64,000 bases of DNA from Brachionus plicatilis (taxonomy: Eukaryota > Rotifera > Eurotatoria > Ploima > Brachionidae), in NCBI GenBank assembly GCA_010279815.1, contig QEOQ01000092.1, positions 646,694 through 710,693 on the forward strand. Direction: 5' to 3'. Both the position numbers and the translations under genes were made by a program. Below, piece by piece: positions 1 through 14,368 of this stretch. The notes beneath the pieces are model-generated. The model saw only the letters and a list, made by a program, of their open reading frames with translations, was not told where the DNA came from and did no database searches. Numbering within the stretch: the first letter of the stretch is position 1; every line of letters starts with the position of its first letter.

Positions 1-1924
1 GAGGTTTCTATGGAAATTTCAAAACTAAAAATGAACACGCTTTTTAATTTTCGATTTGAAAAATAAAAAAATGAAATTAAAATCCCACTTCTAGATAAAC
101 AGTGTTGTGCAACATGTTGCATTAAAAAAAATGATAAAAACCTAAACATGAGACATCAAGGGTGGTAACATAAGTTTAAATTAAATTTAAATTCTCATTT
201 GACTACTTGATGAAAATCAATAATAAAATAAAACCAAAAACATAATAGATTTTGAATAGAAACATTGTCGAGGCTGAGACACCAAACATTAATCACAAAA
301 TGTAATAATTGACAATTCACGATTAGACCAAGTATGATTAAAAAAATCAATAAAATTATTTTGAAAAAAAAATTAATAAATAAAAAAAACTGAAAATTTG
401 CATAAAATTTAAAATTAAAAATAATAAAAAAATTAATTATATCATAAATATTTACTCATGTAATTAAGGCTAGAAAATTTTTTATCTCAATTATATTTAC
501 CTTTAGTAAAAAATTGCTACCAATTTGTGAATACTTTTGCGAATGGGCTTTATTCAAAAAAATTTTGTAATCACTGACGAACTAAAGACAAGCATTAGCC
601 ACGCTGGATAATACCAGTCTGGTCTAGGGCATATATCAAGTTATGTCAAATCGAGCAAAAACAAAAATTGTAATAAAATATTTTTCATTCATAAACATTT
701 TTTGTCATAAGTGTGCGTGTAAGCATCACAGTGATTGAAACACTGCGCATAAATATATACACATAAAGGTATAAATAATCGGTAGATTTTTGTCTTATTT
801 TTTAATTTTAATTTATAGGTTGAAAATAATTATTTGTTTCCAAAAGACTGAATGTTGGTCTATCCAGCCAGAGCATTGATTCAAAATGGACCAGAAGGCG
901 AGACTCAAGCTGTGATGGCTAAATTAAAGTAATTTAATGCTTTATTCCCATCAGATTACATTTGGTCGTTTATCTATCAGGTCACCTTTATTTATTTGAG
1001 CTAGTTTTTTTATTTTTTTTCAAAAAGTAGAACACAGCTCGTCAAAATATTTTTAGTTATCTTTGATTATGTTTTAGATTGTGCACTTGTCGGCTTCAAT
1101 AGATCTTAGGATAAGTCTAGAATATTCAATAACTCTAAGACAATTTTAGTTCTTTGGCGCTCAAGGGAATTATTTTTTGGGGTATAATCACGTGATCAAC
1201 AGAGAAAAGAGTGGAATTTTTTTTTTTTATCCAAAAATAAAAATTGATCAATTTTAAGTTAAAAGAAGATTTTTTGAAAAAAATAAAAGTATTTTTTTTA
1301 CAAAGACGAAATAAATATTTTGTGTGTCACATTTTTATTTTGCCACCTTTAAAAAAAAAAAAGTTGACAATAAATTCCTAGTTAAATATCAGATATGAAT
1401 CCTTTAAAAATATTAATATCAATTTAAAAAGAAAGAGAGAAAGAAAAGCATCGGATAAATAGCTACTGCTAGATAGAAAACCAAATTTTAAATAGCTTGG
1501 CACTTGAGAATTTTATTAAATTTAAACTTTCAAAAGCGATAAGATAAAATCTAAATGAGCTATCATTTGATTCTAATCATATTTAGATACCAGAGCTCGG
1601 CTAAATTTAAATTCCTTGCATGACTTATATTTAAATATTAGAGTCCTCTAAGCGAGTATAAAATCACACAAACCGAGCACCTTTTTCATCTTCAAGCTAT
1701 ATAGTCAATTAAAATCTGTTCGCATCTTCAAAACTTAACTATATATCAAAAACTTCTCGTACACTAAAAGTAATTTTTGAGTCAAATTTTTGAATTTGTT
1801 TTCTTTAATTCGGAGTAAACAAACAATCCCTTTTCGATATTTAAATTCAAGCAGTTTTAAGAGAGGTTTTTATTTTTTCATTTTTAAAATATAGAGCTTT
1901 ATTAAAAAAAAAGTCTAGCACAAA
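1..1924. other. AT-rich upstream region without a supported gene
   Basis: This stretch is extremely AT-rich, with many homopolymer runs and stops in all frames. The only coding-like scrap is a 26-codon ATG-initiated frame at 852-932, which I could not join to neighbours. The last few hundred bases should hold the promoter and 5' UTR of the glycerol kinase gene that starts at 1925, but no motif stands out. Confidence 0.6.
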
Positions 1925-5756
<3,832 letters not shown>

Positions 5757-6744
5757 ACTTGCTTTATAGTTTTAAAAACATGTTTTTAATTAGTTTTATC
5801 TTTAATAAATATTTTCATGTTTAAAAAACTTTTATTAAAATAAAATACTATCTTATTTACTACAGAATCCGCAATTTAAATTTTTATCACAATCTTTGCA
5901 TTCAATTACTAAAAATTGCTTCCAAGTTTTTAATTAAAAAAAAGATTTTGAGTATTTTTTTGTTACAAAATTTATGAATTGCATAAGAATATTTTTAAAC
6001 TAATCACTCAATTCTTATTTTTTTATAAATAACTTCAATCATAAATTTAAAGCAATCTAATAATCATATATTTGATCCTAAACTTCAACGTTGACAAAGA
6101 CTTTGTGTAGTAAAAGTTTAGGAATTTAACTTAAATTTATTTAATTCCATTGAAATTCTCTCCTAAAATAATATGTGACATTTCAAATTAAAAAAGAGCA
6201 AACATGCTATAATAATTTTGAAAAAAATTTGTTCTTTTTTCTTAAATTTAAATTATATATAATTTTTTCTCAATTTTGAATTGATTATTTTTATTTTCAA
6301 ATTTTGTAGAATTCGAAGAACTTAACTTTTTTTTTCTTTTTTTTTAAATTTTTTCATTTTGCCTATGAGGCTTAAATCAATAAATAATAATAATAATAAT
6401 TAAATGATTATTTTTTATGTTTCTAACATTTTTTAAAAAATGTTCTAATTCTTTCAGAAACATGATAATTATCTATCGATAGCAAGTTAAATTTTTCGTC
6501 AATTTAAAAATTTAGAATTTTGTAATTAATGAAAGAAACAATCAATTTTGTAATAAAATTTTTTAACAATAATGATGGTTAAAATTTTTTATTTTGTTAA
6601 ATTGTGATTTCTTCTTTCCACCAAAGGCTGAAACCTAAAATTAAAAAAGTTTCATTAGAAAGAAATTGAAAAACTACAAAAAAGTTATCTCGACAACTTT
6701 GAAATTTTATCTTGTATCCCTACCAATGCGTCTTGATCTTTGGC
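5757..6744. other. Intergenic, AT-rich
   Basis: This is the 3' flank of the glycerol kinase gene. It contains a poly(A)-type AATAAA near 5803 and a LINE-type 3' tail at 6356-6402. I see no gene in it. Confidence 0.6.
6356..6402 (+). repeat. Solo LINE 3' tail with (TAA)n
   Basis: The motif TTTGCCTATGAGGCTTAAAT is followed by AATAAATAATAATAAT. The same 3' end, on the other strand, closes the long LINE relic at 30640-30690, so this is probably a severely 5'-truncated insertion of that family. Confidence 0.5.
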
Positions 6745-7105
6745 TTTTCTTTTCTGTAATTTTTGTACTTTTTTTAAAATATAATTTATTTGGCCCTGTT
6801 ACTTTCTGTACTTTCTATACTTTTTGTACTTTATCAGTATTTTAATAACTATAATAAAAAATTAAACGGGGTCAGAGACGAAGCCCTAGTTTAGGGAATC
6901 AGGTATGTTAAAGATAAGAAAAATTTTAGTTCAAATTAATATTAATAATTAAAATTTTAATTATTTATAATCTTTATTTTTAATATGAAAAAGTACAGAA
7001 AGTACAGAAAGTACAGAAAGGAACAGGGCCAAATAAATAAAATTTTAGAAAAAGTATAAAAAGTACAAAAAGGATTTTTACTTTTAAATATTCTCATTGT
7101 CTTTA
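6745..7105. mobile_element. Inverted-repeat element, family A copy 2
   Basis: It shares arms and core with the element at 2971-4013: TTTGTACTTT units, TTTGGCCCTG, a core containing CCCTAGTTTAGGGAATCAGG, then the inverse arm ending CATTGTCTTTACC. It lacks the hAT insertion found in copy 1, so it shows the empty state. The left end is degraded and no target duplication could be assigned. Confidence 0.65.
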
Positions 7106-7593
7106 CCTCCCCAATCGAGGCTTAACCGGAGATTCTTCTCATGTGCCCTCTGTTCCCTTCCAAGATAGTCTAATTCGGAATAATGAGTTGTATGGCGCAT
7201 TTTTATCAATATCTCTGCTCAGGCATAAATTGGAATTAAATTTCATTTAAATATTTTTTTCAAGAGTCAAAACAAGATTATTTACAGGTAAAAATTCATT
7301 AGAGAAAGACAAAAAAGAACAGCCATCATATAAATTAAATCAAAAGATTTTAAATTTCATTTAATTTAATAATTTAAGTTTAAATTTTTATTTTTTAACT
7401 ATTCTGATATAGAAGGCGACAAAAAAGTAAAAATAATTAACAAGAAAGTTCATTAGGTGATGTATACAGAAAAAAACGATATTGATTTAACAGAATCATT
7501 TGACTATAGAGATCATAATATTTTAAAGGTGTACATATCCTTTGATTATTTTAATGTTGTACATATCGTGAATATTGTAACACTTCTAAATAT
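7106..7593. other. Intergenic, no supported gene
   Basis: AT-rich with one short coding-like frame at about 7459-7530 (starting MYTEKNDID) followed by a GT. It is too short to support as an exon. Nothing else was recognised. Confidence 0.5.
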
Positions 7594-7949
7594 GGGGCTG
7601 TGAAGTTGGTTTCAATTCGATCATTCCAATTCAGAAAAACTTGAATAGCTTTTTTACTAAAAGAGATAATTTAGTTCTAAAAAATGCTCAATTATAAGCA
7701 AATTTGCTTAATTCAGTAAAATAAGTCTGCAAAATACTCTGCAATTTTATGCATTTTGCACGCCATTAAAAAATTCTCAAATCAATTGTGCACTTACTTT
7801 GCAGAGTATTTGCAGACATATATTTTCAGATTAAGCAAAGTTGCTTAAACATTAAGCATTTTACAGAACTAAATTATTCCTTATAGTAAAAAAGTTATTC
7901 AAATTTTTCTGAATTGAAACGATCGAATTGAAATGAACTTCACAGCCCC
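7594..7949. mobile_element. Foldback MITE, 356 bp
   Basis: The termini GGGGCTGTGAAGTT at the left and its inverse at the right continue as an imperfect inverted repeat through most of the element (for example TCTGCAAAATACTCTGCA against TGCAGAGTATTTGCAGA). The flanks TCTAAATAT and TCTAAATTT (7585-7593, 7950-7958) look like a 9-bp target duplication with one change. It has no coding capacity and can form a long hairpin. Confidence 0.7.
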
Positions 7950-8640
7950 TCTAAATTTTTTTTTTTTTCATGCTACCATACTTGGAAATATTTTGTTAAA
8001 TATTAAATCTGAACAATTTCTCTGCATCGATTTTACTATCAAAAAAAAAGCTTAAAAATAATTGAATTATTGTTCTATCTATTTTTTAAATTTTTTTATA
8101 TAGTTAATAGAAATAAATTTTTTGAGTGATTTGTTTTAAAAACTAACTGGGCTTAAGCTCGAATAAATACAAATAAATACAAATAAATTTATTACAGAAT
8201 GAAAAATAAAAACTTGATTTTCTCTTTTAAAAAATTATCTGAATAAATTTTACTTGTGAATTTTTCAGTTTTAACACTTGAAATACTAGAGTAGTCATTT
8301 TGACTTGAATTAATATTCAAAATTCTGATAATTTTAAGCAGATTTCTTAAATACTTCAAAATTTTATGATTTTGTAATGTTCACCATATTCTTTTAAAAC
8401 TAAAAATGCTCTTTCAATTATATTCTTTTTTATTTTTCGTTCTTATTTGAAAAAGGATAAAAAAATTTAAAAACTTTCATTCTATTTATGAATCTGAGGC
8501 AATTTTGGTTCCAAAATTCTTCAAAATTTAAAGTAGAATTATAATCGAAGTTGAAAATATCAAAATAGAATAAAATAAGATACAAATTTAAGGAATTTCA
8601 AATTTAAAATAAACTGTTTTTTCTAAAGTTTAGGAAAAAA
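7950..8640. other. Intergenic, AT-rich
   Basis: No gene, RNA or clear repeat was recognised here. It leads into the Gypsy-type pol relic. Confidence 0.5.
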
Positions 8641-9972
8641 GAGGAATGCACCACAACTGACCGGTGGAATAACCGCGGGACAGCTTGTTTTATAATTTAA
8701 AAGTAAATAAAATGTTTTTTGTATAACCTTTAGTAAAGTAAATGCCTCTAACATTAAGGATAGTTTTTAAATGCCAAATGGTGAGAGCAAATTAAACACT
8801 TTCATTTGTTCAACTTCATGGAACAAATTTTTTTTTATCTTTTGATTAATTTCGGGATATTGGAAAATTAAACTCACTGAAAAAGCAAAACATATATCAT
8901 CTTTCTTTTGTAGTTTAGGTCTTTTCTCGTTCAAAGTAATGCCTTTCGGTTTTTGTAATGCAGGATCAACATTCCAACGAACGATGCAATTGATTTTAAA
9001 TAAACTAAAAATTCTTTGGCTAAAATTAATGAGATTTTTACATTTTCTTAAACTTTCGATGACCACATGAAGCATCTTGAAGATCTTTTTAAGTGTCTCC
9101 TAGATGCAAACATCAAGGTAAAAACCTCTAAGAGTAGAATCGCAGGAAAAAATTCGATGTTTTTGGGCTACAAAGTATCAAAAAAGGGCGTAGAAATAGA
9201 TTAATGTAGAAAAGAGACAATAAAGAATCATCAACAGATAATAAGACAAGGACTGCAAAACAAATCTAACAATTTTTAGGGTTGGTAGGTTGTTACAGAC
9301 AATGCATTCCATGTTTTTCCCAGATTGTTGATATATTAAATAAGTTCACAAGGAAAAATACTGAATTCAGATGGGAAGAAAAATGTAAAATTGCCTTTAA
9401 AATTCTGATCAGTCACTTTACCTCAATTTTTGCCAACCAGAATTTAAAGAAACTTTTTTCCTCTCATCTGACGCATCCAGAGTTAGTTTAGGAGCAGTAT
9501 TAAAACAAAAGAATAAAGAATGTAGAGAGAGGGTTATCTTTTTTGAGAAGAGATCTTTGAATAAAACAGAAAGAAATTATAGGACGATTGAAAGAGAGTT
9601 ACAGTTTTTGTTGTTGTTTTGGCTATAGTTTTTGCAGTTGAAAAATTTAAATATTATCTTTATGGAACAGAGTTCATTCATTAAACAGACAACAATCCAT
9701 TCACACATCTAAGCAATTTAACTTAATCATCATCTATATTAACGAGATATAAAAATAGCAGAATATAATTCTATTTTTTAATACAAAAAGGAAACTTAAA
9801 CATGATGCAATTATATAAAAAAATTCTCGGAAGAAGAAGAAATTCCAAAATAAAATCTACTTGAATCCCTACTCAGTATTAAAGAAAAGTAAATTAATTC
9901 CGATGAAAAGATAAACTATGAGAATAATAATTGACTTACATCAGCAAAACAATTATTCGTCATTTCTAGTCC
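8641..9972 (+). pseudogene. Ty3/Gypsy-type retrotransposon pol relic (RT and RNase H)
   Basis: Translated pieces in shifting frames line up in order with a Gypsy polymerase. First comes GYWKIKLTEKAK, then FKVMPFGFCNAGSTFQ (palm, about 8935-8975), then FDDHMKHLEDLFKCLL, which carries the remains of the catalytic YxDD (about 9056-9105). FLGYKVSKKGVEID follows (about 9160-9200), then the connection region with LVGCYRQ and FRWEEKC. The RNase H-like part has SSDAS, GAVLKQKN and RNYRTIERE. The chain ends in a tether-like LTRYKNSRI region near 9735-9850. Many stops and frameshifts make it dead. No gag, integrase or LTR was found. It is interrupted on the right by the MULE insertion at 9982. Confidence 0.75.
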
Positions 9973-10212
9973 TTATTACAAGGCCCATTAAAATCGGCTA
10001 CACAATTTTTTAATAGAATACCACAATTTTTTAAAATGATACCACATTTATTTAATAAATGTACACAATTTTTAAAATAATCCATAAAAATAAAGATTAA
10101 CACTTAATTAAATAAAAAAACACTTATTATATAAAATTGACACTTATTTGATTAAGAAGACCATTAATTAATTAAAAAACTCATTCTTTTAAATTTTTGA
10201 CCCTATTTACAA

Positions 10213-10461
10213 GTGTTGAAATTACTCAAAATAAAAAGTGGAAGTAAAATAAACTTATCCGAATCTGATCCAAATGAAAAAGAGTTCACAGAAAAAGAAT
10301 CAAAGAAACCATTAGTTGTCTTGGAAAATGAAAACGACAATACCTTCGAGTCTGAATCAAACAGTTCGACAACTGAATGTTCAATTCAAGTAGATCAATC
10401 ATCTAACGAAGATGGTCAGCAAACTGCCAGTCAAAACAGCATTGAAGAAAATTTAGAATGA
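10213..10461 (+). CDS. Acidic Ser/Glu-rich fragment, likely C-terminus of LINE ORF1
   Basis: This is an 82-codon frame of hydrophilic, acidic, serine-rich sequence ending SIEENLE. Its first residues come from the MULE end; the rest begins where copy 1 departs from copy 2. Its stop overlaps the next start as ATGA (10458-10461), an arrangement common between ORF1 and ORF2 of non-LTR retrotransposons. It begins without a recognised ATG (TTG at 10213), so it is read as a captured 3' part of ORF1. No domain was recognised. Confidence 0.45.
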   Translation: MLKLLKIKSGSKINLSESDPNEKEFTEKESKKPLVVLENENDNTFESESNSSTTECSIQVDQSSNEDGQQTASQNSIEENLE

Positions 10462-11432
10462 ACAAGAAGACAAATCAATCAACTTTAAGAACAAAACCTC
10501 TTAATAAAACAAGGTTAGTAATTACACACTGGAATTGTCTTCATTTAGCTAGTAGGGTTCATCTCTTAGCGAATTTTTTAGCTCAAAAATGTCCCGACAT
10601 TGTTTTGCTCAATGAATTAAAGATAGATTTGAGTGAGGCAAATATTTATCTTGATTTTAACAATTATCAGTTCATAACAAAGCCACGCAACAAGTATGGA
10701 GGAGGAGTAGCTATTTTAATAAAAGAAGGAATTGAATTTATACAAGATTTTTCTTATGAGGAATTCAATTCCGAACTCCTTTGTATAAAAATGAACTTAG
10801 GAAAGAATAGTGAATTGTTTATATTTAGTCTTTATAATCCACCCAATGTGCTTCTGAACTTTGAGTTTTTTAAAACAGTTAATAAAAAATGTAGAAACTA
10901 CATTTTAGGTGGTGATCTTAACGCTAGAACAAAGCAAATAGGCTGCGTAGGGGAAAATGAAAACGGCATAATGTTGGAAAGAATAATCAATGAGTTAGAC
11001 TTTTCAGTAATCAATGATAAGCGTCCTACTTACAATATTTTTAATAGGAATTACTTTGAAATTCTTGATCTTTTTTTAGTTTCATCTTCTTTAATTGACA
11101 AAATTACCGACTTTTGTGTCTTAAATAGTCAAGACATGACTAGTGACCATTTTCCAATCGAAGCATCGATTTCTATGGGCTATCAATTAGAAAATAAATC
11201 AGAAGCTAAAAAGTTTAACTATAAGAAAGCACACTGGCAATTATTCAGCGAGATTTTAAATTCTCAAATAGTGAATATCACTGCAATATCAAAATCATGC
11301 GAAAACTGTGGCAGTAAAATGACGAAAAGAAGATACTGGGCTTGTCCGAATAAATGTGGTAAAATAATTTTTTGTTTTTTTTTAAATAAATTTTTTTTAA
11401 ATTTTTTGTGTGGTAAAAAAAATTTTTTGTGA
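10458..11432 (+). CDS. APE-type LINE endonuclease fused to a MULE zinc finger
   Basis: Residues about 18-245 follow the AP-endonuclease-like domain of non-LTR retrotransposon ORF2: HWNC near the start, the LNEL metal-ligand region, GGGVAILIK, YNPP, GGDLNAR, then DLFLV and the closing SDHFPIE histidine motif. In active elements this domain nicks target DNA for target-primed reverse transcription. No reverse transcriptase follows. From about residue 278 the frame runs into SCENCGSKMTKRRYWACPNK, a C-x2-C...C-x3-C zinc finger shared almost exactly with the related MULE copy at 58582-58700. The tail after GK is low-complexity terminal repeat. The 324-codon frame is undisrupted, so either the capture is recent or the frame is under constraint. 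Expression is unknown. Confidence 0.7.
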   Translation: MNKKTNQSTLRTKPLNKTRLVITHWNCLHLASRVHLLANFLAQKCPDIVLLNELKIDLSEANIYLDFNNYQFITKPRNKYGGGVAILIKEGIEFIQDFSYEEFNSELLCIKMNLGKNSELFIFSLYNPPNVLLNFEFFKTVNKKCRNYILGGDLNARTKQIGCVGENENGIMLERIINELDFSVINDKRPTYNIFNRNYFEILDLFLVSSSLIDKITDFCVLNSQDMTSDHFPIEASISMGYQLENKSEAKKFNYKKAHWQLFSEILNSQIVNITAISKSCENCGSKMTKRRYWACPNKCGKIIFCFFLNKFFLNFLCGKKNFL

Positions 11433-11640
11433 AATAAAAAAAAATTAAATAGCTTTTTTTTAATATTTGTGTTTTTTTTAATAAATATGTGTTGAAACAT
11501 AAAAAAAAAAGGTTTTTCTTAATTTTAATCGATATTTTTATTAATTGTGTTTTTTTTAATAAAATTGTGGTATGTAACTTAAAAATTGTGGTATTTTATT
11601 AAAAAATTGTGGTATCAAAAATGATTTCGCGTTATTACAA

Positions 11641-13187
11641 TAGAAAAAACGAATTAATTAATATAGATGTAAATAACTTTAATCAAAAACCATTGAATAA
11701 TATTAAACCCAAAGTTGGAAACTGCATCATGGCAGAGCTGAAAACGGTCGTTAATTTTTCTATTAAATTTTAATTTAGAAAAACCAGAACCAAGTTTTAA
11801 GCAGATTACAAGATCATTTATCAAATTAAGAAGGAAATATTAAGCCTCAGGTATAAAAAAAGTTTCGTTCCCAAAATTTTCAAGCCGTTAATCAAAAAAT
11901 CCATTGATCCATATTTATGTTATTACATATAATAATGAAGAAATTAGAAAATTGAGAATGATAAATAAAATTAACAGATCAGTTGGACCTTAAATGACTA
12001 TGAGAACGCAAAATATAAACAAGCAAATATGACAGTTAGACAATGTTTGTTACTTGAGAAGTCAAGCTTCAAGATCAATATTATGTATACACTTTCTTTG
12101 TTTTTTTCTATGTTTAAAAAATATGGAAAAAAATTTACGAATCGCTATGTTAAAGGATTAGTATACAAGGTTTGCACTCTTCTTAATTTATCAATTACAT
12201 TTAAAATTGATAAATTAAAAAAAACGTAACGGTTAATAAAGAAAATTGTGGTGAAAATATTAAAAATTAGAAAAGAAATTAACTTTAAGTTAAAAAATGA
12301 GTTCAGATTGGAAAAATTTTATCTTTAATTTAGCACTTGAAAGCCTGGCGGGTCAAATTGACCCGATTTTAGGTTTTAAACTTCATTATGAATAAAACTG
12401 AAAAAGATAGTTTAAAAGAGGCATTATTAAAATGCTAAAACGCAGTGCTGCTTTGGCCACTCTGGCAATTAAAACCTTTTAATTAATAAATAAATATTAG
12501 TGATTAGATAATTGTAAGTTTTTTCATCAAATCGACCAAGAAGCTTGAATTATGTTGATTATTATGCTTTATCATATGAGGTTAAAAACAAACAATCGAT
12601 AATTATCTTTCTAAAAATGGAACAATTTTTGTTCTGAAAATTACAAAAATAAAATTCCTTTTGAAAAATTATATTAAAAAAATCAGGCCTTTTAAACTTT
12701 GATGATCGAACAACATGAAGCATAATATGTTTCACTAATCCAATTTAAAAAAAAATTAAATTTTAATTAAAAAAGGAAGTATAAATGATCAAAAAAATAT
12801 CAGTATTTTGAGATTAGTTATTTTTGTTTCTATGATCTTATTTAATGGGGTTCTTTTTCTAATTTTTTTTGCAATTTGTAAATTCATTGTATTTAAATGC
12901 TAAAAATCTGTCATCGTTATTTAAATAATTTAAATTGTTTAGGTTGTTTTTTTTAAAGGAATTAAAAATTAAGTAAAACAAAAAAATGTAATTTTTAATT
13001 CCAAATTAACATACAATTTGTTTTATAATAATCAATTTATTGCCAATAAATTAATGAAAAATTTTTGTTTCACCTTTTAAAACTTACATTCATTTATTTA
13101 TTTTTAAAAAAAATTTTATTGGAATTTTTGTATGAAAATTCAAAATACTCAATTTTGGAACATTTTTTTTCAAAAAAATTTGTTTAG
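11641..13187. other. Intergenic; possible Gypsy remnant and a perfect palindrome
   Basis: The first about 150 bases may continue the interrupted Gypsy relic (a short frame containing NQKPLNNIKPKVGN), but nothing diagnostic is seen. At 12349-12365 there is a perfect palindrome CGGGTCAAATTGACCCG, in a GC context unlike its surroundings and reminiscent of palindromes near piggyBac-type ends. The remainder is AT-rich with no gene. Confidence 0.4.
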
Positions 13188-13390
13188 AAAATTGGGACAA
13201 TGAATACTATTTGTCAGCTTTAGAAACTGGACTTAATAAAAATATTTATATTTATTCAGAAATTAAAACCAACCGCTCATGTGAAACAATTCATCAACTT
13301 TTAGAAGAATTCAATTCAAGGCCTAACAACGTTTGTAATTTCTGTCTTTTAGCCCATTACGGGAACAAAAATGACAAAATTTATATCTGA
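13188..13390 (+). pseudogene. Possible OTU-like protease fragment
   Basis: A 67-codon frame follows an acceptor-like TTGTTTAG and starts ENWDNEYYLSALE, continuing NKNIYIYSE and closing with FCLLAHYGNKNDK. The order of an ENW.NE helix, a NI.IYSE strand and a late AHYG histidine motif is reminiscent of OTU-type cysteine proteases, which also occur inside some transposons. The catalytic Asp/Cys segment is not seen upstream. It is isolated, ends in a stop, and may be a transposon relic or an exon of an unread gene. Confidence 0.25.
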
Positions 13391-14368
13391 ATTTTACGAT
13401 ATCAAAATGACATTCAAAGGAAGGAATAATACCTTTATCCATTGTTTTATTTGTACGAGTGTGATTCAAAACATAGAAACTAAAAAAAAACATAGATCAA
13501 AAAATCAAAAAATGATTATGCTAGACTTCTAAATGCAGAATTATATATTGAAAAAAGATTTTAATCAGTTTTTTTGAATATGTTTGTATAATTTATAAAA
13601 AAATTTAAATTTTCTATGGAAAAAAAGTAAAAAAAAAAGCATTTTTTGTTGTTTTTCAAATTTTAATTCAATTGTATCCAAATAAATTTTTAGATGCTGA
13701 ATACGAATTTGAACTTAATTTTTTGAAATTTGGTTGGGGATACCCTTAAAAAAAACGTCAAAGTACAAAAAATAACCCTACTTTGAGTGCGTATATCTCT
13801 GGAATAAGACAATTTGGAAAAAAAATAAAATCATATTTTTAACACACAATAACTCTATTTTATTAGTACGTGTAAATAAGGTCAATATCTTGATGTAAAA
13901 ATACGTGCAAACCGTCCTTTCAATGGATTTTTTTCTATAAAAAAATTTTCTATGGAAGATTTCGACGAAAAATTTGTCTTTTTTCTATTAACATTTTTTC
14001 TGTGGATCGATATAGTGCCCATTTGTACTAGCTATTAAATAAAAAAGTTTAAAAAAAAAAATAAACAATTCTCTTAAATCCAGATAAACCAATAAAGCAG
14101 GGGAGATGCGGAATTAATTATCTTCAAGATAATAAATTTAATGAACAAAAAAAATAGATAAAAAATACAATGATCATTGAAGAAGCTAAAAATTTTATTT
14201 TCACTTCATTAAAAAAAAATATCAGTGAAAAAACTAAAACTAAATGTGTTGTTGTTTTTTTTTTTGTTTTTGAGTTAAAAAAAAAAAAAGAAGAAAACTT
14301 TGATAAAAAAAAATGGATCCTAAACAAAACCAAAAAAATAACAAAAACCATTATTTCTTGCAAATCAC
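13391..14368. other. Intergenic and 3' flank of the carboxylase gene
   Basis: AT-rich. The last about 250 bases before 14369 should hold the 3' UTR of the minus-strand carboxylase gene; they are long A and T runs with no structured element. No gene was recognised. Confidence 0.5.

Larger units (their letters stand above)
9982..11631 (+). mobile_element. MULE-like element copy 1 carrying captured LINE sequence
   Basis: Exact 9-bp target duplication TTATTACAA at 9973-9981 and 11632-11640. One end begins GGCCCATTAAAATCGG and the other ends AAAATGATTTCGCG. Both ends carry subterminal runs of ACCACAATTTTTTAA-type units in inverted orientation. The same two ends, zinc-finger segment and a 9-bp duplication recur at 58315-59243, which defines the family. 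Between about 10250 and 11285 the resident sequence is replaced by roughly 1 kb of non-LTR retrotransposon sequence (end of ORF1 and ORF2 endonuclease). The element therefore looks like a Pack-MULE that captured another transposon. Confidence 0.75.

Noticed and set aside
852..932. Short ATG frame MLVYPARALIQNGPEGETQA... that looks coding
   Set aside because: It is only 26 codons with an in-frame stop just upstream. Joining it to the next open piece would need a 26-nt intron, shorter than any other here.
9973..11640. Reading the whole 10213-11432 block as an ordinary LINE insertion
   Set aside because: The 9-bp duplication and the ends match the MULE copy at 58315-59243, and no separate LINE target duplication or tail is present inside.
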